From Leuctra nigra (lineage: Eukaryota > Arthropoda > Insecta > Plecoptera > Leuctridae), in contig OW203771.1 of NCBI GenBank assembly GCA_934045905.1, positions 310,001 to 374,000 on the forward strand: DNA of 64,000 bases. The letters run 5' to 3'. A model generated the notes under the pieces. It saw nothing but the letters and a program-made list of their open reading frames with translations. It ran no database searches and was not told the DNA's origin. Below are positions 43,995-55,963 of this stretch, in pieces (within the stretch, counting starts at the first letter, position 1; each line of letters begins with the position of its first letter). A program made the position numbers and the translations under genes.

Positions 43995-44590
43995 ACTAGG
44001 AAAACGCTCTGTGTAACGCGTTGATGAGCGAGCACGGACACGCGCAACACCTCGAACCGAAATTATGTCTATCGAAAATATCATTAAAAGCCAATAATTC
44101 TTGAAATTCGTCTGACTTGTAGCTATAAAAATCTCCAAATATTCCTGAAGTATTAGTCCCAATAACCATGCAAAGGTTTAAGTTGATCGATTGAACCTTT
44201 ATGATTAAAATAATGTTCCTTGTTAATATTCAAAAATCATAGGATCTATATAAAAAAATATACCTGGGACCACTCATATGATAAAAGTGTGTGTACTTAC
44301 ACTAGGAAAACGCTCTGTGTAACGCGTTGATGAGCGAGCACGGACAGGCGCAACACCTCGAACCGAAATTATGTCTATCGAAAATATCATTAAAAGCCAA
44401 TAATTCTTGAATTTCGTCAGACTCAAGTACCTATAAAAATCTCAAAATTGTCCTAAAACATTAGTCCCAATAACCATGCAAAGCTTGAACCTTTTGAACC
44501 TTTCTGATTGAACTGTTCCTCGTTAATATTCAAAAATCACAGGATCTCTTAAAAAAAAATAGACCTGGGACCACTCATATGATAAAAGTG
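43995..44590. repeat. Two tandem copies of the head of the unclassified repeat
   Basis: AGGAAAACGCTCTGTGTAACGCG and GATGAGCGAGCACGGACA occur at 43998 and 44303, about 305 bp apart, with the same downstream text. Same family as 29620. Confidence 0.75.
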
Positions 44591-44769
44591 TGTGTATAGC
44601 CAACGCATTTAGTTGTGATAAATCTTACCCCCTATCGCGACTACCAGTCGTACACAGAAGTAGTATAAGTTGCCTAAAATACATATATTTGTATACAGAG
44701 GGGTGTATTACAAGACTGGTTTTATCATTGGCTTTTATCACGACTTAATGCGTTGGCTGTAGGTACTTA

Positions 44770-45313
44770 CACAATATTAGATCGATCTGTTGAATGGTCA
44801 TATCAGTTTCATACGTTTGAAAGTTTCTTCTCTAACTACCTTGGAACTATAAAGAGTCGAAGTAGCCGTGATCAACATTTTCGAGAAATTTGACAGCCAA
44901 CACGCAAAATGTCCGTAAAACGTCAATAACTTTTGGATTGAAACATAGATTAGTCTGAAAATTGTCAAAAATGCAGATAATGTTAGTCCCAATGACCATG
45001 CAAAGTTTTAAGTTGATCAGTCATACGGTTCAAGTTTAAATTTAAAAAATAACATAAAAGATTTTTTTAAATTTTGACCAATGTGAGGATTTGGCTGAAA
45101 CTTTGTAAGATTGGGTACAATGTTGGTCGCCATGACTTGTCAAAATTTCAAATTGATCGGAACTACCAATCAAAAGATATTTTTTTTTAAATTTGAATTT
45201 CAGATCGATTGGTTGTGCCGTTTGACCTGGGCAATGAGCACAAAAAAAAAAAAAAAAAACACACAGAGAAAGTGCCGTAAGAGTACCGTGGTGACGCTCG
45301 CTACGCTCGCTCA
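44770..45313. repeat. Unclassified repeat, tandem copy 1
   Basis: Begins ACAATATTAGATCGATCTGT and ends with an A-run (45242-45259) and GACGCTCGCTACGCTCGCTC. Directly followed by copy 2. Confidence 0.75.
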
Positions 45314-45947
45314 ACAATATTAGATCGATCTGTTGAACGGTCATATCAGTTTCAGACGTTTGAAAGTTGCTCTAACTACCTTGGAACTATAAAGAGTCGA
45401 AGTAGCCGTGATCAACATTTTTGAGTAATTTGACAGCCAACACGCAAAATGTCCGTAAAATGTCAATAACGTTTGGATTTAAACACAGATAAGTCTGAAA
45501 ATGTACAAATATACAGATAATGTTGGTACCAATGACCACGTGAAGTTTTAAGTTGATCGCTCATTCGGTTCTAGTTTAAATTTCAAAAATCATATGAAAG
45601 ATTTTTTTAAATTTTAACCAATGGGAGGATTTGGCTAAAATTTTTTATGATTGGGTACAATGTTGGTTGCAATGACTTTGCTAAATTTCAAATTGATCGG
45701 AGCAACCAATCGAAAGATAATTTTTTTTAAACTTGAACCAATCACAGGAGCCCGTTCAAAAACGATCCCAGGGACCGCATAGATTACGTTAGCATATGTG
45801 CAAAGTTTCAGATCGATTGAATGTGCGGTTTAACTTGGGCTGTGCAGACAAAAAAACAAAAAAACAAAAAAACAAACAAACAAAAAACAAACACGCAGAG
45901 AAAGTGCCATAAGAGTACCGTGGTGACGCTCGCTACGCTCGCTCAAT
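45314..45947. repeat. Unclassified repeat, tandem copy 2
   Basis: Begins again with ACAATATTAGATCGATCTGT and ends with an (A)nC-rich tract and GACGCTCGCTACGCTCGCTC. Roughly 90 bp longer than copy 1 in the 3' half. Confidence 0.75.
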
Positions 45948-46386
45948 AAACTAAATGCACTAGGAAATGTTATTTAAACCTGAAGGCAACATATTGCTAT
46001 GGCACAAGGACACATGATGAGTTTATAAATAAATATTGAGGTATATTTGTCTGCTTGCACTTCATTTATAAACTCTGGAGCAAAACAAACCCCAGTCATT
46101 TGTAAGTGATCAATGTGCGTCACACATCAATTTAACAATACATTTTGATCTAAAAGCCAATATGTCTGTATAAGAGGAAGCATCGGACGGTATTAAAATA
46201 TTATAAAATGTTTTGTGATAAAATGCTAAACTCGATAACTTAACAAATGTCAGCTTGATCGGCGAAACGGTTCATTTTCATTTCTCAACCAATCAGAGGA
46301 AAGCGTTGAAATATTATTCAGGTCTCTTGCTATGACATTAGTGTGTGTGCTTAATTTCACATGGTTTGGCTGAACGCTGTGACCTG

Positions 46387-46545
46387 GAGGCCAATTCTTG
46401 AGTTTTCATGTTTTGAAACCATGTGTGGTTTCATTGTTTAAAACGTAAAAAAGTTGAAGACTAAGCAATAGTTGTCAACTTTTTTACGTTTTATACAATG
46501 AAACCACACAGGGTTTCAAAACATGAAAACTCAAGAATTGGCCTC
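46387..46545. mobile_element. 159-bp long-hairpin MITE, family 4, second copy
   Basis: Same length and nearly the same text as 26976-27134, including the loop. Ends GAGGCCAATTCTTGAG and CTCAAGAATTGGCCTC. CTG precedes it but CAT follows. Confidence 0.85.
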
Positions 46546-46559
46546 CATAAACAAAACAA

Positions 46560-48070
46560 ATCAACATCATAGAAAATGCCCAAGAATTTGTATATCACTT
46601 TATAAATTTGAGTTAGAAAATAAACATGGCCAGTCAAGAAAACACAATAATTTTATTAGAAAATATTAGATTTAAACTATTTTCCACTGATAGATTCTAA
46701 CCAAACACTAATATTATCTGCATTGGATATAAAGGTATGTATGTATGTATGTTTTATTGATCCGCTTTGTGATACAATGCACGGTGGCAGAACATATAAT
46801 AATGTGATTAATATTATCTAATTAAGATTTTTATATGTACACCAACCCGTACGTTTTTAAAAGTTAGGAACCAAAATCTAAATAATTATCTTATACCTAC
46901 CTCCTGTGTTAAAATTTCCTCATATTCTAAAGACATCATATTGAAAACTCAGTATAAGTTGAGAGTTGCAAGCACAAGACATTTGATGAATCTTTTACAT
47001 TAAAATATAGGTGAAACTTAAAACGTTTAAAAAATTAATAAAAATTGTAAATTTCAACAAAAAATATTTTCGGGAAATCTACTTGGGCATCCCTCCTTAA
47101 TAACACGTTAAACCCTACACCTCTCATTTGCTTGTGGACTTCATTCCTCATTCCTTTGAAGGATCCAGCATTTGGCTCTGGTTTATGTTGAAGTTTCTGT
47201 AACTAAGGAGTATGCAAGCGGGGTGGCGTACGGTGTATTGCTTATTGCCTAGTTGCAAGGGGATACCAAAAACACATTCAGATATTTTTTATTGCTTATT
47301 GCTGTTGCTATTATTATTGCAACCTTGTTCAAAAATCGATTCATAATCGATGATCTTTTACTAGAATTCTAAAATTTTACTGCGGGGCCATTGGGGATGC
47401 TATAAATTTACAAAATTAACATATTATATTGCTTTTTGTCTAAAGTTTGCCCAAGAATATTGCATATCCCACATTTTAAATTTCTTTGAAAAGGATGCCA
47501 AAACAGCATCGAATTCGATTATTTTTTTTTATCAAAAAATAAAAAATGTCCTCCGGGGTAATTAGGGGTTCTATAAAAACAATTTGTCTTAAGTTTCCAC
47601 AGAATATTGCATCAAACATTTTAAATTTCATTGAAAAGAATGATAAAATAGCATCAAATTCGATTCTTTTGTATCAAAAATTCAAAAAACGCCCTGCGGG
47701 GCAGACCCCCTTGTAAAGGCGCACGGCCTTTTCATGACATTAATCGATCCCCAATAATTTTAACCCCCCCCCCCCCCCACCCACTCAAAATAAAGTTCCT
47801 ACGCGCCTGACCACTTGTAAATACGTTTAAATGTCAATTTGTTCCGATCAAGTTGAAATTTGCCACGTAATAAAGACGAGCATTGTATCGAACCTTTTTA
47901 AATATTATCATCTAATGATGGTCAAGAACTGAAAATGTTATTGAGGCAGTAAGCTTATTTCCCAGCATGTCGCCAGTGCTCGCTTATCAACGCGTTATAC
48001 AGAGTGTTTCGCTTGTTTTGTCACCGCCATGTAACTGATTCATTAGAGTCGTTGCATTTCACATTGAACA
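46560..48070. other. Non-genic stretch with dispersed repeats
   Basis: GTATGTATGTATGTATG (46736-46752) heads a LINE-like 3' end (TTTTATTGATCCGC). 47340-47800 is the ACGCCCTGCGGGGCA-type repeat with a C-run at 47765-47778. No gene. Confidence 0.45.
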
Positions 48071-48078
48071 AACAAACT

Positions 48079-48456
48079 CAAGGGCGTATCCACGATTAAA
48101 TTTCAGGGGGGGCCGGACATTATTAATATTTTGAAAAATCACAGTGGAAAACAAGGGGTTCGGGGGCGCAGCCCCCGAGAAAATTTTGAATCAAGGTCAT
48201 TCATTTAGGTGCAATTTTGAATCGCAGTGTAAGCTATTTTGGGAAATTATAAATTACAAAATATCAAAAAATTTGGATTTTTTGGAATTTTAACTCAATT
48301 TTAACCATTTTGGAACGTTTTTGACATGATCTGTCTATTTATAAGTGATTTTTTTCACATATTATTTTAAATGTGCTTATTTTCTTAGATGAAACCCTGA
48401 TTTCGGGGGGGGGGGGGGGGCATGGCCCCCTCGGTCCACCCCTGAATACGCCCTTG
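48079..48456. mobile_element. hAT-type MITE (CAAGGGCGTATCC termini)
   Basis: 378 bp with ends CAAGGGCGTATCCACG and CCTGAATACGCCCTTG and a perfect 8-bp duplication AACAAACT (48071-48078, 48457-48464). An 18-G run lies at about 48403-48420. Confidence 0.92.
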
Positions 48457-48792
48457 AACAAACTGTACTTTCTACGCTGTTGGCGCGATAAAGAGCAAAC
48501 CATTACTCTGGTCAAACTGACATTTCACGTTGATGGAAATAGCATGTGGCTGGTGTAAAGCTGTCCTTTGACTGTTTAAATGGAAAAATTGAATATTCTT
48601 ACCATGGGTTGAAATATCTAAATTCTCCGATCAAGCTGAAATTTGGCAATGCCATCAAGAATATGTTTTAAAGGTTTTAGACCAAATTGATCTTGAACTA
48701 GTTTAATCTGATTTTGAAATAGCTGAGAATTTTGAAATATCGGAAAGGAAATTCACACATTGATGACTTTCATTCAGATTCTCGTTTAACTT

Positions 48793-49056
48793 CTAACTGG
48801 TTGTTGCAGACTTCTCTCGTATCATCTCGATGAGCTCAGGACAATACTCTTCAGCTAGACGTGCTGGGGTTGTTCCTGACCTATCAGCGCAGTGCAGGTC
48901 AGCTCCTTTCTTGATCAAATACTTGGCAACGTCTACACGTTTGTTCTTCACAGCAAGTGTCTTACCGTCATCTGCCTTAGCGTTGATATCAGCATCTTTA
49001 GCTATCAGCTCTATGCTACTGGCTGGGCTTGATGAGTCAACGTTTCAGAGATATTA
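48793..49056 (-). pseudogene. Ankyrin-repeat fragment
   Basis: The minus strand stays open for about 85 codons with no usable ATG, bounded by a stop upstream. It reads IELIAKDADINAKADDGKT, then KNKRVDVAKYLIKKGADLH, then CADRSGTTPARLAEEY and a short tail SATTS-stop. These are two to three ankyrin repeats; the first TPL motif is damaged (KTLAVKN). The fit to the ankyrin consensus is clear, but whether the source is an insect gene (V-1/myotrophin-like size) or a symbiont ankyrin protein cannot be told. It is probably a processed or broken copy. Confidence 0.65.
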
Positions 49057-49059
49057 ATG

Positions 49060-50300
49060 ACGTACACGAAAGAAGTTACAGATGAATTCGTTTTTCACGC
49101 CGAAATGGCATGTGAAATTTAAATGTGATATTAAAATATACATTCTTTCGGGTGATAAGTTTATTTGTCACAATATTTGTCAATAATTCAATTTAATTTT
49201 TATTCAGTTTATTATAATTTAATGGCTATCAGGAAACTGCTTCCTCTTTGGCCATACATTTTTACAATTTAAAATTTTTAAATACATTTACATAGCAAAG
49301 CAGAAACATAATATATAGAGCAGATACACTTACAGTCAAGTTTTATCCTTCCTAGTTAGGGAAAGGTAGGGGATATTTTAATTTGGGCTTTCGAGTGAAA
49401 ATGAGGGGTGATGAGATTATTTAGTTCGATGACAAGAAGGTTCTGGTTACATATTGAATGTGTAGAGATCTTGGAGTCTGTCACAGAATATGTTTGTGCC
49501 TCGGATATCGTTTCGTTTATGTCTTCATTTTTAGTCCATGGAGGTAATCGAGATAAACGGCGTATAATTCTTATTTCTAGGACAGCGTATTTTTCTGATT
49601 GCAACTTCAATATTGTCTACGAGGAAATGCCCCTGGGACATATGCAACTCAAACGACGCTGCTGTGGTGCGGGATGCGGACATCAAGGGGTAAAAGTGCG
49701 GCGAATACAAATTTCTCACATTTACCTTGTTTCTTAATTTTGGTAGTCAGCTAAAGTTATCTCGAAATTGACGTCCATTATCCAAGGGAATATCCAATGT
49801 GATGAAAGTGATCACGAATTTATAAAGACAAGATATAACAAGGGGCGTATGATTACTGCTAGCCGTTTGGCAATATCGTTTCATTCGCCTTGATGATTTA
49901 CAATTTACAAAATTCTAATTACCAGGACTAAACACTGGAGCCACACTTTTAATCAAAGTTGAATGAAGTTTAGAAGTCATTCAACTGCTGCAACTTCTTA
50001 TCTTGCCGATTGCACTTATCCTTCAAATTGGCTTTATACTCTCAATGGATCAGAAAATATTCAGACGAAACTTGAAATGGGCCTGAAATAATTCTACAGA
50101 ATGCTTGGAATTAAGGACATTATAATTACATATATTATTTGGCGCACTTTGCATTCCTCAGCAAATTTTATTTTATTTTCATTGGCTGCTAATGTGCATT
50201 TTTTGTTAAAAAAAGATATTGGCAGGATATTATGATAGGACAGTTTGCATTGCAGTGTAATACAGACTTCATGTTCCCTCCTAAAATAAAAACACAGTTC
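49060..50300. other. Non-genic stretch downstream of Hsc70
   Basis: Opposing open frames of 84-109 codons at 49356-49740 lack family resemblance and initiator context. I see nothing else assignable. Confidence 0.45.
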
Positions 50301-50341
50301 AAATCAAAATGAAACACATTAACAACAGCTTTGAATACTTG

Positions 50342-50347
50342 GTTTAT
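50342..50347 (-). promoter_or_regulatory. Polyadenylation signal candidate of Hsc70
   Basis: AATAAA on the minus strand, about 510 nt after the Hsc70 stop codon. It would give a 3' UTR of roughly 530 nt. Confidence 0.5.
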
Positions 50348-50858
50348 TGATCATCGAATACAGGTCGCTAGTTACATGAATGAGAATGAAATTAACAATA
50401 TGCTGGTGTCGAATACAAGAGCCTTTTGGCCTCGCTTAGAATGAGATTGACAGGAGTCCCAACACAACAACCTCAAAAACACAGAGTCCAAAACAATATT
50501 ACTTCTGTTAGCAGCGATACATTCCAATCTTGACAAGTGTCACAGAAATCAATTGGAAATGCAAACATTAAATTCAGTACCAAACTTTAATTATCAGTGG
50601 CACTGAATCTTTTAATTGCACTTCAAAAGGATATCGGCAACCAAAAGAAACTGACTTGAATGACAGTAAAAATCACCGGAAAATGTGATTTAATTCAGTA
50701 TCACAAATTATTAATTATTAAGTGAAACATTGGCACTGAATCTTATAATTATATTTCAAAAGAAACTTGCTTTTAAAGACAGTAAAGCCTCCGGAAGGGA
50801 GATAAACTGATAGCCAGTGACGATGAACCGAAGGGACTCCTGGAATGGGCTGGAATGT

Positions 50859-53800
50859 TTAGTCGACCTCCTCGATGGTGGGTCCGGCGCCCGGAGCTGC
50901 GCCAGCGCCTGGTGCCGCGCCCCCCGGACCCGGGAAGCCACCTGGCATGCCGCCTGGGGCGCCCCCGGCCCCCTGGTAGAGCTTGCTGATGATCGGGGAG
51001 CAGACGGCTTCCAGCTCCTTCTGCTGGCTCTCGAACTCCTCCTTCTCGGCCAGTTGGTTGGCGTCCAGCCATTTGATTACGTCGTTGCATTTGTCAGTGA
51101 TCACCTGGCGACATACAGACTCGTTAGTCACATGAAAACTCGTTCCACACACGTTTCCATACCACAACTGTAAAACCTCGTAAGGTCGCTTCACACGGAC
51201 GGTCTATTTCGAGCCTTGTTGAAAGTACGAAGCTTCAAAATCAATCTTACTTTGCAAATGTTTTCTTAGTTCAGACGGAGTTTTTGAAACAGCGATTGGG
51301 AACTTTGGAATGGCCGTGTGAATCGACTTTTATATGAACTACTTTCTATTTTTGACTTCACTAAAAAATAGAAATAGGTAGGTACACTCGGCACAACAAA
51401 AATTGATCTGTGAACAAATTTGAATGAGTGCTGGTCATGTTCCATAACATAAAGCTTGTTATTATAATTGAAATGTGAGGTCACCTACTAGAGTGAGACA
51501 AGTAGGTAGATCGCTTGGACTCACTTCTGATGGTGCGATCTAACAGTTTTTAATCAATCTGATTTATTGAACAATCAATTTAGGTAAGTTGTGACAAGTG
51601 AACATCAAACTCTTCCTTTACACATTTTGCCACCTGAATTGCAAAACTGCAAATTATGTACTTTGGTTTGTAGCACTAAAAAATCTTTTATAGTGTTGCA
51701 AAAACATTTCTCTAAACCACTTTCTTCAAAGCCTCGTGAAAAATGTAAGAAAAAACAAGTAAAATATCGAACCAAAAATTTGATTCTTGAGACAGACAAG
51801 CTTCAGTAAAAAACCAGTAACATCCAAGTAAGTATAAATATCAGGATCGTTACTGCGAGTGACATTTTGAGAAAAACAGAGCCAACAAATGATCATATTC
51901 ATAACGTTCGCGATTCTTAAATTTTGTGTAACTTAACGATGTCCAACGATTAATCGATCAAACAATCCAAATCTACGTCGAAACTAAACTCAATACTTCA
52001 TTAGACATGGATGTCAAGTCCTATCTCAATGTTCAGTGCAACTCACGGTCTTGTCAGCGTCTGTGATCTTGTCTTTGAGTTTCTCGTCCTCGACGGTGGA
52101 CTTCATGTTGAAGCAGTACGACTCCAGCGAGTTCTTGGCCGAGATGGTGGCCTTCTGCTTGTCGTCCTCGGCGCGGTACTTCTCCGCGTCGTTCACCATG
52201 CGCTCGATGTCCTCCTTGGTCAGCCGGCCCTTGTCGTTGGTGATGGTGATCTTGTTCTCCTTGCCGGTGGACTTCTCGATGGCGGTCACGTTCAGGATGC
52301 CGTTGGCGTCGATGTCGAAGGTCACCTGCGAGCGACGAGCATTCAATGTCAGTCACAGCTCTGTGTTATGCATCATTATGACAAGAGAAACTAGTTTTTA
52401 AGATACTTCACTGCAATGTTACAGTTTTTAAAACAGATAAGGGCACGAGTGTGTACATAATGCCTAATTCCTGATCAAGAAATTACAACCAAGGATTCCC
52501 ACGACACAAAATTGAAAATCATTTTATCGGCTAATTTTCATGAAAATATGTAATTAATTCCCTAGTCATCAATTAATCCAAAGTTATATACAAACAACTA
52601 CATCTTTAAGACAAACTTTCGAACAAGGCACCAGTCTGACAAAACTATCAATCGATTCGGCAGTTCTATAAACAGTTATGAAATTCCATAGCTTTAATTC
52701 CTAATGCTTTAGAATTAGGATTAGAGATTGTAATCCTCTTACAGAATGTATTCTACTTCTAGCAGTGTCTACTCTAGTTTGAAACATCTTCGATCTGTAC
52801 TTTAGAATTATAAACGGTTAAGAACGCCAATAACTTCATTTCTTTTATTACATCCCTCGAGTTGTCAATTGGGTTGTTCACTGCCATTTGCTCTCACTCG
52901 CGGCGCTAGCGGCAATGGAGTCGTCTCTCTCTGATTGGTTGGTCTCTGAATCCAAGATCTCTGAATCAAACTCCCGCCAAGGTTTAAAAATCTTCCATTC
53001 CGCTCTGCATTTTGATTGGCTCTCTCGGCATTTTGATTGGTTCTTATTACGGTTAGGACAGCAACGCCATCTACAATAGTTTTGCGTGAACAACCCCATT
53101 GTACCTAATACTTGTCCAGAATGTATTCTAGAAGTCGCTAGCCCCGTTTAAACCGGCCGATAAAAATAAACAATAATAATAACCCCAGTTGAAGTGGGGC
53201 CTCCGACATCGGCGAAAGCATTCAGTGCTGCAGCTAGCAGTCACGGTCACGGATCCCATATAGAGCGGAAGTCACTGCTACAAGTGTCTACTCTAGTCTA
53301 AACCGTGGTTAAAATTTAAAACCATCTTTCCTATGATATTTTGATGGTCATTGATACCAATATATTAGGTTATTTTTGCTATTTGAAGACTAATCTGTCG
53401 TTATTTTCAAAAGTTATTGCCCTTTTAAAGACATTTTATTCTATTCTTCAAATGTTTGAAAATTGTATACTAAATTTTCATCCCTGCCATCTTGATGCCT
53501 CAGTTCCAAGGCCTGTAGAGCAGCCGATACTTGCAAACGCATATCAAATCGGATTACACCGAGCGTTGTTCTAGTAATAATATTGCACTGCTGTCTTCAC
53601 CCACCTCGATCTGCGGCACTCCTCGGGGCGCAGGCGGGATCCCGGTGAGCTCGAACTTGCCCAGCAGGTTGTTGTCCTTGGTCATGGCGCGCTCGCCCTC
53701 GTACACCTGGATCAGCACGCCGGGCTGGTTGTCCGAGTACGTGGTGAAGGTCTGCGTCTGCTTGGTGGGGATGGTGGTGTTGCGCTTGATCAGCGCAGTC

Positions 53801-55932
53801 ATCACGCCGCCGGCGGTCTCGATGCCGAGGGACAGCGGGGTCACGTCCAGGAGCAGCAGGTCTTGCACCTCTTCCGACTTGTCACCTGAAGCACAGCCAC
53901 ATTACAGTTCATTCCAGTTCGCTAAGGGAATGCGAATCAGCTCGCTATTGGAATTCAGGGATAACGGAAAAACCAGGTCTGCCAACTTAGCTGAAAAAGT
54001 ACATTACAACAGATTTATATGTATTTTGTTAACCCAGACTATTAAATAGAAGATTTTATGGCAACGGGTGATAAATGATTTATTTTAAGCAAATCTAGTG
54101 GTCCTTCCAAACACTTGAGTGATAACCAAAGCTGAATTTTAATGGTAGGTACCAAACAAGTGGTAACATGAACTATGCCATCTGCATGTCCTTTGTGAAA
54201 TGTAATAAACTGTAGCTCTGTTCGTTTTAACAGCCAAAACCTGACATGTAGGCTGGGGTAGAGCCAAAAGTGGGCGGAGTTACCACGAACAGTCAAAAAT
54301 AGTCACAGAAAACGAACGCATTTCTGGTTGAAGAGTAGGGTTAATAGAATAGGAAGCATTATTACGGCAAATAAATAGTTTTTTTCATATAAACAAAATT
54401 CCCAGTCTTCATTCCCGTCCCAGTCAAAGTCACTGTCATAGTAAAACATTCCTGTATTTTAAATTTACCACAACTTGCAACAGCCTACACATCATCGGAA
54501 AGAATAAAATCATAATGACAGCTGTCATTACACGATCAAAATATCATTATTATTACTTAGGGTTGGGATTCGATTTGCTTTTCTAAATCGATGTCAAAGT
54601 GAAAATTTCGACATCTGATCGAAACAATTTCGACATCGGAAAAATAGGCAACAAAAATAGGCACTTGACATTGAAATTACGGCGAAATATGGCAACATTG
54701 CAGTTTGCGCCTGGCCAAAGCCAAGGCCATGCGTCTAGCGCGAGAGAAATCCATTTCCCACCCCCTTGCGGCAACAAAAGGACAAGGAAATGATTGAAGT
54801 GAAGTATTTTTTAGTTTGGAATATCCTGCAAGCATTTATTTATGTAAAATTCAACAAATAATCTCATATTTCGTCTCAAATCCATTTGCAAATTCGTGGC
54901 TTTAGAACACTTTTTGCCGTAATATATTCCGCTAAGCAAAAAATTGTCCGCTTTAACTGTTAACACCTAAACACAAACACTTTCCACACTTCACTTTGTC
55001 TGGTAACACACCCTGAAAGGCAAGAGACAACTGACCATAGTGTCAGTGACCTTCCCTCCCCTATCCCAAAATACACAGGCGGTATGCAGGAAGGGCGGAA
55101 GTAGGCCAGCTGATCTTGTTGCACTGTTGCCAGATCTCCTTTTGTGTGCGAAATTTCAAACATTTAAGATACAAAAACGATGTCAATCGATTTATCGATG
55201 AAGATATTCAAATCGATGTCAAATCGAAAGTTAAAATCCATTCGACATCGATGTCAAATCGAAATATCGATGTCAAGTCCCAACCCTAATTATTATACTA
55301 CAATATCAAACAATTGTCCACTATTTCGGTAAATAAAAATGACAAAATAACACCAATTATTAATTCTTATGAAAATACGGCCTGTGTAGCAAGAAATACT
55401 TTGATTTAAAAGTGGCCTCCTAGCGTTAACTAGTCCTGTCTAGTGATGGCACCATTGAAAAAATTGAAATTTTTTGAAAATGTTTAAATCAATTTTATTT
55501 GATTTAATAAATGTATGGGCATACTTGGAATGCATACTGAACTCTATTATGATGCGTGTTGTTGTCCGAGTGGTAAATGTGCAAAATGATCATTAATACA
55601 GCATTCAAATTTCCCGCCTATGTAGAAATTACAGTCTGGCCAAAATTACAATGAAGAAAATCTGAGATTTGGGCTTATATTTGACTTTTATTATGATTTT
55701 GATTTTACGCTTTTTTCAGATATACTATCAACAATTGTGTGCAATAAAGCAATAAAAATAGTAATTTAAAAAAATTTCAACAAATTGAAAATTTTCAAAA
55801 AAAAAAATTTTCAGAAAATTGCCATCACTAGTCCTGTCTTATCTTCGCATCGCCCCATCTAGTTCTATTCAACTGAGAGATGTGTTCCTACCGGCCAAGA
55901 TGGCTGCCTGAACGGCCGCGCCGTACGCGACG

Positions 55933-55963
<31 letters not shown>

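Noticed and set aside
49356..49740. Opposing 84- and 109-codon frames
   Set aside because: No family resemblance on either strand, no splice context, and both overlap fully.
52011..52401. Plus-strand frames over Hsc70 exon 7 (127 and 121 codons), and similar ones over exons 4, 6 and 8
   Set aside because: Antisense or frame-shifted shadows of strongly codon-biased Hsc70 exons.
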